DNA of 17,473 nucleotides from Candidatus Eiseniibacteriota bacterium. Lineage in GTDB: Bacteria > JAFGKV01. Under the pieces are notes generated by a model. It had not been told where the DNA came from. It did no database searches and worked only from the letters and a program-made list of their open reading frames with translations. Positions 8,447-14,643 of the stretch are shown here, in pieces. The stretch is taken from contig JALOPK010000028.1 of assembly GCA_025453925.1 (NCBI GenBank), positions 1 through 17,473 on the forward strand, read 5' to 3'. A program made the position numbers and the translations under genes. Within the stretch, counting starts at the first letter, position 1. Each line of letters starts with the position of its first letter.

Positions 8447-8720
8447 GTATCGGGTCTTCGAAACTGAGGAGTTCGTCCGATGCCTGAGGAAGCTGCCCGA
8501 GGCGGACGCAGGCTTCATCCAGGCGAGGCTGCGGAGCGCGGTCTATCCACGGTTGCCGGAGATACCCTTCGTTGGCCCGCACATCAAGAGACTACGAGGC
8601 TACACGCCAGAGACCTGGCGCTACCGCATTGGCAGCTACCGGGAGTTGCCCCATGTGGATCAGCACGACAAGGTGGTCTTCCCTTTGACCATCGGGAAGC
8701 GTGCGGATGCATACAGATAG
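8439..8720 (+). CDS. RelE/ParE-family toxin
   Basis: A 93-residue protein with the RelE/ParE pattern. It starts with a short strand and 'F..CLRKLPEADAGFIQARL' helices, then a central HIKRLRGYTPETWRYRIGSYR and a final strand DKVVFPLTIGKRADAYR, close to the usual 'WRYRIGxYR...KVVFxLxIGxRxDxYR' signature. From family knowledge RelE members cleave mRNA in the ribosome and ParE members poison gyrase; sequence reading alone cannot decide which. GTG at 8439 is chosen because GGGAGAAG lies just upstream and because it overlaps the end of the antitoxin frame; an upstream GTG (8409) would add ten unrelated residues. If the antitoxin frame is truly broken, this toxin must be weak, silent, or neutralised by another protein. 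Confidence 0.8.
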   Translation: MSEYRVFETEEFVRCLRKLPEADAGFIQARLRSAVYPRLPEIPFVGPHIKRLRGYTPETWRYRIGSYRELPHVDQHDKVVFPLTIGKRADAYR

Positions 8721-8847
8721 TATACAGGTTACACCTCTCCGTGGCGTCAGGCTCCTGTCCCATTGTCGATCGCGCCCCCCTCGGTCGGAGACCTGCGAAC
8801 ACGAAGGCGAGTCACTTGTCATCCTGCAGCTGGTGGAGCGGGGTGCG

Positions 8848-9348
8848 ATGAACAGACAAGATCTCGTGAGAAAGCTGAGCACAGTGACGAGCACGCTTCT
8901 TCACGAGAAGGGGTACCTCAGCTATCCCGACGTTTTCATGGGGCTGGGCTACCTGGAGCAGAAAGACTACGAATCGTGGAGGTTCCGCGGTGTTCCATAT
9001 CTTGAGAAGATGATCCACGTCAACCTCTCTCGCATCTCGTTCATCATGAAGACCATTCGAAAGAACAGCATCAATGGGAAGCTGAAACCTAGTCACTCAG
9101 GCTACATGTCCTGGGGCAAAGGCCCCAAGGTTCACCTGCGGTTCTCGCGAAGCCGGACCCCGGCCATCGAGGAGCTTTGGTCTACGCACTTCGTCCGTCC
9201 GAAGGCGGCATCACCCACGGGAATCGCCCCCAGCGAGACGTCCGAGGCCCCCGAGCAGCGACTCCCCGCCGCGCCTCCAGAGGCCGAACCCCAAAACCCT
9301 GAGCCCTCCCCACTCGAGCAGTTGCACAGCCGACGAGAGCCCCGGTGA
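8848..9348 (+). CDS. Conserved hypothetical protein, first gene of a coupled pair
   Basis: A 166-residue basic protein. The first ~115 residues look like an ordered domain with motifs KGYLSYPDVFMGLGYL, YESWRFRGVPYLEKMI, LSRISFIMKTIRKN and SGYMSWGKGP. The last ~45 residues are a Pro/Ala/Glu-rich, probably disordered tail. The pattern recalls uncharacterised proteins found in diverse bacteria, but I cannot name a family. The Lys/Arg-rich helices would fit nucleic-acid binding, which is speculation. ATG at 8848 is chosen because the ordered domain begins there and GGAG lies about ten bases upstream; the frame's longer extension to 8701 is not protein-like. Its stop overlaps the next start (GTGA, 9345-9348), so the two are almost certainly translated together. 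There is no signal peptide or membrane segment. Confidence 0.7.
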   Translation: MNRQDLVRKLSTVTSTLLHEKGYLSYPDVFMGLGYLEQKDYESWRFRGVPYLEKMIHVNLSRISFIMKTIRKNSINGKLKPSHSGYMSWGKGPKVHLRFSRSRTPAIEELWSTHFVRPKAASPTGIAPSETSEAPEQRLPAAPPEAEPQNPEPSPLEQLHSRREPR

Positions 9349-9830
9349 ACGACGAACGCCAACTCGTTGAGAAGCTGCTTCGGATCGAGGCGCTCTTCGC
9401 GCGACCCGGCACAGATGGCGAGAAGGCGGCAGCGGCAGATGCCGCCGCACGGATCCGCCGACGAATCGGCGAGCTGGCGGAACTCGACCCGCCAGTGGAG
9501 TACCGGTTCTCTGTGTCCGACGGCTGGTCGCGGAAGCTGCTTCTTGCCCTGCTTCGGCGGTACGGGGTTGAACCCTATCGCTACCGGAATCAGCGACGGA
9601 CAACGGTCATGGCCCTCGTATCCTACCGCTTTGTGCATGAGACGCTGTGGCCTGAGTTCCTGGAGTTCAGCTCTGTCCTTGAGGCGCATCTGTCGGAGGT
9701 GACTGATCGGATCATCGGCCAGGCGGTGTCTGCGGAGAGCTACGACGAGGAGGTGCGATCCGACCACGCATTCGGCGCTGGTCCTGGTGGGCGTGAGCTC
9801 CCGACGGTCGGCGGCCTACCCTGCTCGTGA
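9345..9830 (+). CDS. Hypothetical protein with DUF2786-like N-terminus, second gene of a coupled pair
   Basis: A 161-residue protein starting at a GTG that overlaps the previous stop. Residues ~5-45 (VEKLLRIEALFARPGTDGEK, then AAAADAAARI) resemble the helical start of DUF2786-type proteins, in which a short 'LLaLA...GE..AA..A' helix pair is typical; this is a weak resemblance. The middle (VEYRFSVSDGWSRKLLLALL, then RRYGVEPYRYRNQRRTTVM) and the helix FVHETLWPEFLEFSSVLEAH look like a folded domain I cannot name. No catalytic motif, signal peptide or membrane segment is visible. Coupling to the upstream gene suggests the two proteins act together, perhaps in equal amounts. It ends 42 bases from the convergent MFS gene. 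Confidence 0.68.
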   Translation: MNDERQLVEKLLRIEALFARPGTDGEKAAAADAAARIRRRIGELAELDPPVEYRFSVSDGWSRKLLLALLRRYGVEPYRYRNQRRTTVMALVSYRFVHETLWPEFLEFSSVLEAHLSEVTDRIIGQAVSAESYDEEVRSDHAFGAGPGGRELPTVGGLPCS

Positions 9831-9848
9831 ACGCGGCGTCACCCCCGC

Positions 9849-9870
9849 AGGCTGAGAGCTCGGCCAGCCT
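9849..9870. terminator. Weak hairpin between convergent genes
   Basis: AGGCTG (9849-9854) and CAGCCT (9865-9870) can pair in the short gap between two genes that end toward each other. Six pairs and no T-run make this a weak candidate. Confidence 0.25.
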
Positions 9871-9872
9871 CG

Positions 9873-11090
9873 CTACGAGCCCTGTCGGCCCGGCCCGAGG
9901 TCTCGGCCGCGGAGGGCGAACCAGATGGTGCCCAGGAGACCGAACGCGGAGGCGGCGATGAAGTTCACCTCAGGGGAGATCAGCCACAGCAGAGAGCCGC
10001 CGAAGGCCGCCATCGAGACGACCACATCCCGCACCAGATAGTAGAGCCCGAACGTGGCGGCCTTGGCGTCGTCGGGCGCGAGGTCCATGATGAGGGCCTT
10101 CCGGGTCGGCTCGCCGAACTCCTTGAGACCGCGGATGACGAAGGCGATGACCAAAGGCCAGAAGGAGCGGGAGAAGAGCAGCACCAGCGGGAACACCGAG
10201 AAGAACACGAATGTCATGACCACGAAGGGCTTCTTGTTGCCTCTGTCCGCGAGATAGGCGATGGGGATGTAGATGAGCACGGCGGTCGCCATCTCCACGG
10301 CAGTGAGCACGCCGAAGCTGAACGCCGATACGGGCTCGGTGATCGTCTTCATGCACCAGATGACCACGAACGCGTAAGGGATCTGCTCGCAGAAACGCAC
10401 AAGGATGTCCGCCACCAGGAGGTTCTTGAGGCTCGGGTGCATTCTCCGCCAGAGCGCCCGGGGACTGCTGTTCGAGGGGACGGCATGGTTCTGGCGCGTC
10501 TTCCGGTCATCCTCGATGAGGACCTGCTGCAGCCATGCGGCCACCGCGGCCATGCACAGCGCGGCGACAAACGCCAGCCGTACACCCTCGCGCTCGCCTC
10601 TGGCGGCGATGAGCGCACCGCCCACCAGCGGCCCCAGGGCCATGGGCACCCGGCGCACGAGGGAGTGGAGCGAAACGCCCATGGTGCGTTTCTCCTTGGG
10701 CAGGACGATCGAGACGAGTTTCATGGTTCCAGGGAGAGAGATGGCGGTCCACGACAGGAAGAGCACCGATCCTACGATCACCGCCTGCCACGTCGGGATC
10801 AGAATCACGATCACGAATCCCGCCATGGCCATCAGGTCGAAGATGAGCAGCGACCGCCTGGTGCCCAGGCGTTCGGCGAGGTAGCCGCCCGGATAGGAGT
10901 ACAGTGCGGAAAGCAGGTTGTCCATCCCATTGAGCAGGCCGATGACCAACGGGCCGCCACCCAACGCCACCAGGTAGATGGGCAGGAAGCGTTCCGCCAT
11001 CTTCTCGCCCATGCCCACGAGCACCACCATGCCCAACAGCCCCAGCATGCTCCGGCGCAATCCCAGGAACTCGACCACCGATCGTCGCAT
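9873..11090 (-). CDS. Major facilitator superfamily transporter
   Basis: A 405-residue polytopic membrane protein with about 12 hydrophobic segments. The MFS signature loop is present in the first half (GGYLAERLGTRRS, about 68-80) and a degenerate copy in the second half (AYLADRGNKKPF), as expected from the two-fold MFS repeat. Other conserved features are the Glu/Arg pair near the end of helix 1 (EKMAERFLPIYL) and the helix 4-5 stretch LVRRVPMALGPLVGGALI. From family knowledge it is probably a proton-coupled exporter or drug/sugar transporter; the substrate is unknown. ATG at 11090 is chosen for the GGAGAA seven bases upstream; ATG 11108 and a TTG at 11147 are less likely. Its 5' end lies next to a headless PIN-domain gene, so its upstream region may have been rearranged. 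Confidence 0.88.
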   Translation of the reverse strand: MRRSVVEFLGLRRSMLGLLGMVVLVGMGEKMAERFLPIYLVALGGGPLVIGLLNGMDNLLSALYSYPGGYLAERLGTRRSLLIFDLMAMAGFVIVILIPTWQAVIVGSVLFLSWTAISLPGTMKLVSIVLPKEKRTMGVSLHSLVRRVPMALGPLVGGALIAARGEREGVRLAFVAALCMAAVAAWLQQVLIEDDRKTRQNHAVPSNSSPRALWRRMHPSLKNLLVADILVRFCEQIPYAFVVIWCMKTITEPVSAFSFGVLTAVEMATAVLIYIPIAYLADRGNKKPFVVMTFVFFSVFPLVLLFSRSFWPLVIAFVIRGLKEFGEPTRKALIMDLAPDDAKAATFGLYYLVRDVVVSMAAFGGSLLWLISPEVNFIAASAFGLLGTIWFALRGRDLGPGRQGS

Positions 11091-11178
11091 CTGCGTTCTC
11101 CATGCCATGGCTGTGGGAGAGGGGATCTCATCAACAGCACAAGCCAATGGAACACGCCCCTGGAGTCAACTCCCGGCT

Positions 11179-11607
11179 CGCGACACCGATAGGACGGCCC
11201 TTGCGCTCGCGGACCACTGCCGTCTGCAGGGCTCGATCTGCGCAACAACCGCCACGACGATAGGCTACATCGCAGCGAGGAGCTTCGGCCGCCGCAGGGC
11301 TCAAGACCAGGTGCGCGAGCTACCTGGATTATTCGCGGTCGCTCCCGTAAACCGGGACACCTTGGATCGAGCCCCTGACACCGGCTTTGCTGACAACGAA
11401 GACGCGGTGGTGCACGAGGCGGCACGAGCAATCGGGGCGACCGCGATCGTCACGCGAGACCGTGATGGCTCCGCAAAATCCATTCCTCCCGTCTTCGACC
11501 CGCGGGACCTGTTGGCACCGATGGCGGCAGAGGTGCCGCAGGCGGTGCAAGTCGGGACCGCTGAGCGGGCACGTCCGGACGGGTCATATAGGACAGATCC
11601 TATATAG
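11179..11607 (+). pseudogene. PIN-domain toxin remnant lacking its N-terminus
   Basis: The frame reads as a PIN-domain (VapC-like) ribonuclease from about its first long helix onward. Segments are RTALALADHCRLQGSICATT, TTIGYIAARSFGRRRA, LFAVAPVNRDTLDRA, FADNEDAVVHEAARAIGATA, IVTRDRDG, and a closing VFDPRDLLA. These align with the family pattern '..DfEDavq..aA...gad.IVTRN..dF....vlsPeefL'. The conserved acidic residues of the DNEDA stretch and the TRD motif are present. What is missing is the initial strand with the first catalytic Asp (usually LLDTNV); upstream codons (11161-11178) do not resemble it in any frame and no start with a ribosome-binding site is found. The expected upstream antitoxin is absent too. 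The frame ends inside the tandem palindromes at 11586-11621. I read it as a decayed toxin cut by a rearrangement between 11091 and 11179. Confidence 0.65.
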
Positions 11608-11621
11608 GACACGTCCTATAT
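11586..11621. promoter_or_regulatory. Two tandem 16-bp palindromes, operator-like
   Basis: ATATAGGACAGATCCT (11586-11601) is followed at once by ATATAGGACACGTCCT (11602-11617) and then ATAT. Because each unit ends in the complement of its start, the stretch forms two overlapping palindromes: ATATAGGA-N4-TCCTATAT and ATATAGGAC-AC-GTCCTATAT. It is AT-rich in a GC-rich background. The 16-base spacing puts the half-sites roughly one and a half helical turns apart, compatible with two regulator dimers. No gene starts within 500 bases downstream except the radical-SAM pair. The regulator is unknown. Confidence 0.6.
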
Positions 11622-12003
11622 CAATACGGAGTGCTGCCCGCATGTTGTTCTCAGTCGCGTCGTTGCGCCGGCCGGCTTGACCCGACGGAGGCGACCCTGT
11701 TTCTTTGAGGTCACCGTGTCCCATGGACCACCTTCACCGCGGGGCAGAGATGGATGCGATAGGATTCCGCACATGCCCTCTCAAGCCGGCGGTGCTCCTC
11801 GGAGGCTGTGTTGTTACCAGACCAGAGGAGCGCGCACCCATCGCCCCGACCGGTCCCTTCTAGCCCTACGAATCCACGGCCGATGGTTGCCCGACCCCTG
11901 CATCAAGCGACCGAGAACCAACAGGGGCTGACCCGCAATCCTGCCGTGTCCAGAATTCGACTGACTGACTCAGAGGTCGTCTGCCCGCGCATGGGCAAGA
12001 TCG
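11622..12003. other. Non-coding stretch between the PIN remnant and the radical-SAM leader
   Basis: Several reading frames cross this region (for example 11677-11931 and 11808-12173 on +, 11866-12225 on -), but none has a convincing start site or recognisable protein pattern. A patch at 11918-11934 (CCAACAGGGGCTGACCC) resembles short palindromic motifs found near mobile elements, without more support. No tRNA-like fold was noticed. Confidence 0.45.
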
Positions 12004-12145
12004 CGGTGATAGGCCCCAACTTCTGCCGCCTATCACCGGCAGCACTTCTCGGCCCGTTCGGGCCGAGACCAAAGCACGGCAATGCCTTCCGCGAGATGCT
12101 CGTTGAACTCGGTGCTGTGATAGACTGCAAAGACCGCACTCTATC
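12004..12145 (+). promoter_or_regulatory. Structured leader with three consecutive hairpins upstream of radical-SAM genes
   Basis: Three inverted repeats lie in series. First, CGGTGATAGGC (12004-12014) pairs with GCCTATCACCG (12028-12038) over a 13-base loop. Second, TCTCGGCCC (12047-12055) pairs with GGGCCGAGA (12060-12068) around GTTC. Third, GATAGA-C-TGC (12119-12128) pairs with GCA-C-TCTATC (12136-12145) with one C-C mismatch. The last ends about 20 bases before the start of the radical-SAM gene. The arrangement suggests an RNA leader, attenuator or riboswitch-like element; I recognise no known riboswitch class. A transcription start upstream of 12004 is assumed but not seen. Confidence 0.4.
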
Positions 12146-12165
12146 CCAGAGTAGCCGAAGTGCTC

Positions 12166-13122
12166 ATGCCTGATACGCTGAAACCACCCCATAAACCCAA
12201 GGAGGAGACGCGAGAGGATATCCATACGTCTCGAAAACCCTTGTGGGGTCGGCTACGTTTCTACACTGCGTTCGTGTGGCGCTTTGTGGTGCTGCAGCGC
12301 CCGGAACCGCTCATCTACGGTGTCGCCCTCACGGACCGCTGCAACCTTGCCTGCCGCGGCTGTCACGTCTCCAACACCGGCCGTCCCGATATGAGCTGGG
12401 ATCACCTGGTCACCGCACTGCAGGACGCGTGGAGCCGCGGGTTCCGCGAGCTGTACTTCAGCGGCGGAGAACCCATGCTGTGGCGCGCCGAAGACCATAC
12501 GCTCAAGGACGCGATCGCCGAGGCGAGACGGATCGGTTTCTTCCACGTGCATGTCTACACCAACGGCCTGCTTGGACTTGAACCCTCGGCTGATTTCGTC
12601 TGGGTCAGTATGGATGGGTTGACCGGCACCTTCGATATGCGGCGTGGCAATCACTTTCATCAGGTCGAACACGCCGTTCGCACGGGTTCGCATCCCAGGG
12701 TCGCCGTGATCTATGTGATTGATCGCAACACCGCCGCGGGCGTCGAGCTGTTCCTGAAGTGGGTGGATGAAACGAGATTCCCCATCATCGGTGTGATGTT
12801 CTACTTCCATACTCCCTACTACGGGCGCGACGAGCTGTTCCTGACCGCTGAGGAGCGCGCACCGATCATCGACCGACTACTCGAGTGCATCCGGGCCGGA
12901 CAGCCGGTGCTCAACTCAAGGGCAGGCTTGTCGGCGTTGAAATCCGGCAACTGGCCGCGCCGGTTTCGCGTGGCTTCGGTGAGGGATGTTGACGGCGAGT
13001 CGGTATGCTGTCGCGCCTCCGACGAGGTGTGCGCGGATTGCGGTTACGCGGCGTGCACCGAACTCACTGAGTCTCAACGCCTGCGACCGAGCGCGCTGCT
13101 CGGCATGACGAGGTATTGGTGA
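12166..13122 (+). CDS. Radical SAM protein with Cys-rich C-terminus
   Basis: A 318-residue radical SAM enzyme, numbered from the ATG at 12166 (GTG at 12160 is an alternative; both have only weak ribosome-binding sequences). An N-terminal segment with a hydrophobic/aromatic stretch (RLRFYTAFVWRFVVLQ, about 29-44) may associate with membrane or partner. The cluster motif TDRCNLACRGCH places Cys at 59, 63 and 66, and SGGEP follows at 99-103, the SAM-binding loop. Near the end, CCRASDEVCADCGYAAC gives five more cysteines (281, 282, 289, 292, 297), which could hold an auxiliary iron-sulfur cluster as in SPASM/twitch-type enzymes. From family knowledge it makes a 5'-deoxyadenosyl radical; the substrate is unknown. 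No precursor peptide was seen nearby. The stop overlaps the start of a HemN-like radical SAM gene (GTGA, 13119-13122), so the two are coupled. Confidence 0.85.
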   Translation: MPDTLKPPHKPKEETREDIHTSRKPLWGRLRFYTAFVWRFVVLQRPEPLIYGVALTDRCNLACRGCHVSNTGRPDMSWDHLVTALQDAWSRGFRELYFSGGEPMLWRAEDHTLKDAIAEARRIGFFHVHVYTNGLLGLEPSADFVWVSMDGLTGTFDMRRGNHFHQVEHAVRTGSHPRVAVIYVIDRNTAAGVELFLKWVDETRFPIIGVMFYFHTPYYGRDELFLTAEERAPIIDRLLECIRAGQPVLNSRAGLSALKSGNWPRRFRVASVRDVDGESVCCRASDEVCADCGYAACTELTESQRLRPSALLGMTRYW

Positions 13123-14414
13123 GCAGTTCAGGCCGTTGGCCACTTCGCGTCATCACGCGCACCCTTCGCCGTTACCTCGTGGGGGCTGAACAACGCTGGG
13201 TTTTCGAGCGGCCGCCGCCGGACTGGACCCCGCCGCACATCGCGCGCACTTCGCTGTATCTGCACGTGCCTTTCTGTCGCCATTCTTGTCCCTATTGTCC
13301 CTACACAAAAGTCCCGTATCGCGCGTCACTCATGGAACCCTACACCAGAGCGGCGCTCGCCGAGGTGGACTGGTGGGCCCGTGCAGCTGGACCGGCCGAG
13401 CTCACGAGTATCTACATCGGCGGAGGCACGCCGACGCTCGCGTTGGACGCCGTCGGCCGTGTGCTGACGCGTGTGCGTGAGAAGTTTCGTCTGACGGGCG
13501 ACATCTGCATCGAGACCAATCCCGCTGATGTGGACGATGAGACCGTGCAGCGTTTGCATGACATGGGGGTCGAGCTCGTTTCGCTGGGCGTAGAATCATT
13601 CCGACCAGAGAATCTTGCCGTGCTCGGGCGCGACTACGAGCCCCATATCGCCGAGCGTGCCCTGGCGTTGCTTGCGGGGAGTAGCTTTGCCTCGGTCAAC
13701 GCGGATATCATGTTTGCCCTACCACGCCAGACTGCCGCAGACGTGACTGCCGACTTGGCCCGAGCTGCCCAGCTCGGCGCGGACCAGCTCACCACCTACC
13801 CACTCTTCACTTTTCCATACACCACAGTCGGTAGATACCTGCAGCTGACGGCGGTGCGCATGCCAAACCTGCACATGCGCCAGGCGCACTACCGAGCCAT
13901 CAGCGGATGGTGCACTGAACACGGCTATGCGCGTGTTTCGGTGTGGGGCTTCAAGCGTGGCACCGTCCCGCGCTATTCCTCGGTCACCAGAGATGGCTAC
14001 ATAGGGATCGGCCCCGGTGCTGGATCGCATCTGCCCGACGGATTCGTACTCAACACATTCGATCTCAACAGCTGGATTCACACAGTCTGCGATGGGCGCA
14101 GGGCGATCGCGCTGCGCATGCCGTTCGCCGGCGAGATGTCTGGCTGGTGGTGGCTGTACTGGCGTTTCTACGACACGCACATCCCACTGGATGACCTCGA
14201 TACGGCTCTTGGTAGCGACGCCCACAAAGCCCGACAGTGGCTGAGAGCCGCAGAGCAGGCCGGGTTCGCAGTTCACGCCGGCAGGCATCTTGAGCTCACT
14301 GAGTCGGGCGCATTCTGGCTTCATCTTGCGCAGAACTACTTCGCGCTGAATTATGTGAACACGCTTTGGACTCAGGCACGACGGGAGCCGTGGCCGCACG
14401 CAGTGGCAATCTAA
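13119..14414 (+). CDS. HemN/HemW-like radical SAM protein
   Basis: A 431-residue protein of the coproporphyrinogen-dehydrogenase-like radical SAM group. It has YLHVPFCRHSCPYCPY with cluster Cys at 53, 57 and 60, GGGTPTL at 101-107, ETNPADVD, LVSLGVESF and NADIMFALPRQT, all in family order. A C-terminal winged-helix-like part (HLELTESGAFWLHLAQNYFA) resembles the HemN_C region. The residue after the third cysteine plus one is Pro-Tyr, so the fourth Cys of true HemN (CxxxCxxCxC) is absent. This argues against anaerobic coproporphyrinogen oxidation and toward a HemW-like or different role. GTG at 13119 has GAGG five to six bases upstream and overlaps the previous stop; TTG at 13116 is an alternative. 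With the upstream radical SAM gene it forms a two-enzyme operon. The stop codon coincides with the left end of a dispersed element (14414). Confidence 0.87.
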   Translation: MSSSGRWPLRVITRTLRRYLVGAEQRWVFERPPPDWTPPHIARTSLYLHVPFCRHSCPYCPYTKVPYRASLMEPYTRAALAEVDWWARAAGPAELTSIYIGGGTPTLALDAVGRVLTRVREKFRLTGDICIETNPADVDDETVQRLHDMGVELVSLGVESFRPENLAVLGRDYEPHIAERALALLAGSSFASVNADIMFALPRQTAADVTADLARAAQLGADQLTTYPLFTFPYTTVGRYLQLTAVRMPNLHMRQAHYRAISGWCTEHGYARVSVWGFKRGTVPRYSSVTRDGYIGIGPGAGSHLPDGFVLNTFDLNSWIHTVCDGRRAIALRMPFAGEMSGWWWLYWRFYDTHIPLDDLDTALGSDAHKARQWLRAAEQAGFAVHAGRHLELTESGAFWLHLAQNYFALNYVNTLWTQARREPWPHAVAI

Positions 14415-14579
14415 GTACTCGGATTCACAAGTGCGATCGCATTCGACCGCCGTTGCATTCCGGCCATCTGTGTTGCTCGATCGGTGAGATATCGCAGCGG
14501 ATATCTGCCCTCCTCGCGCCGTGCTGGCTGGTCGCCCCGACGCTCTCGGTGCGTGCCCGTACTTATGAACCCGAGGACT
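14414..14579 (+). repeat. Dispersed element copy B, MITE-like, bounded by terminal inverted repeats
   Basis: Second copy of the element at 7026-7200, in the opposite orientation. Shared identical blocks are 14414-14430, 14435-14444, 14446-14458, 14477-14493, 14498-14517, 14530-14539 and 14541-14555. The two ends are imperfect inverted repeats: the first 22 bases (AGTACTCGGATTCACAAGTGCG) match the complement of the last 22 at 18 positions. Two GATATC sites (14488-14493 and 14500-14505) form the central palindrome. The variable segment 14459-14476 replaces the hairpin found in copy A. It sits between the HemN-like stop codon and the SPFH genes and might act as a terminator or carry a promoter. 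No open gene lies inside. Confidence 0.7.
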
Positions 14580-14643
14580 GAGCCAACGCGCGGGCCACGG
14601 CTCATCCGCAGAACCGTTCTCACTAGACGAAGGAGGTGCATAG

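Noticed and set aside
10437-11192. 251-codon plus-strand frame inside the MFS gene region
   Set aside because: Antisense shadow; His/Gln/Arg-rich and without a recognisable domain.
11808-12173. Possible small protein upstream of the radical-SAM genes
   Set aside because: No ribosome-binding site and no family resemblance; the same bases form strong hairpins better explained as an RNA leader.
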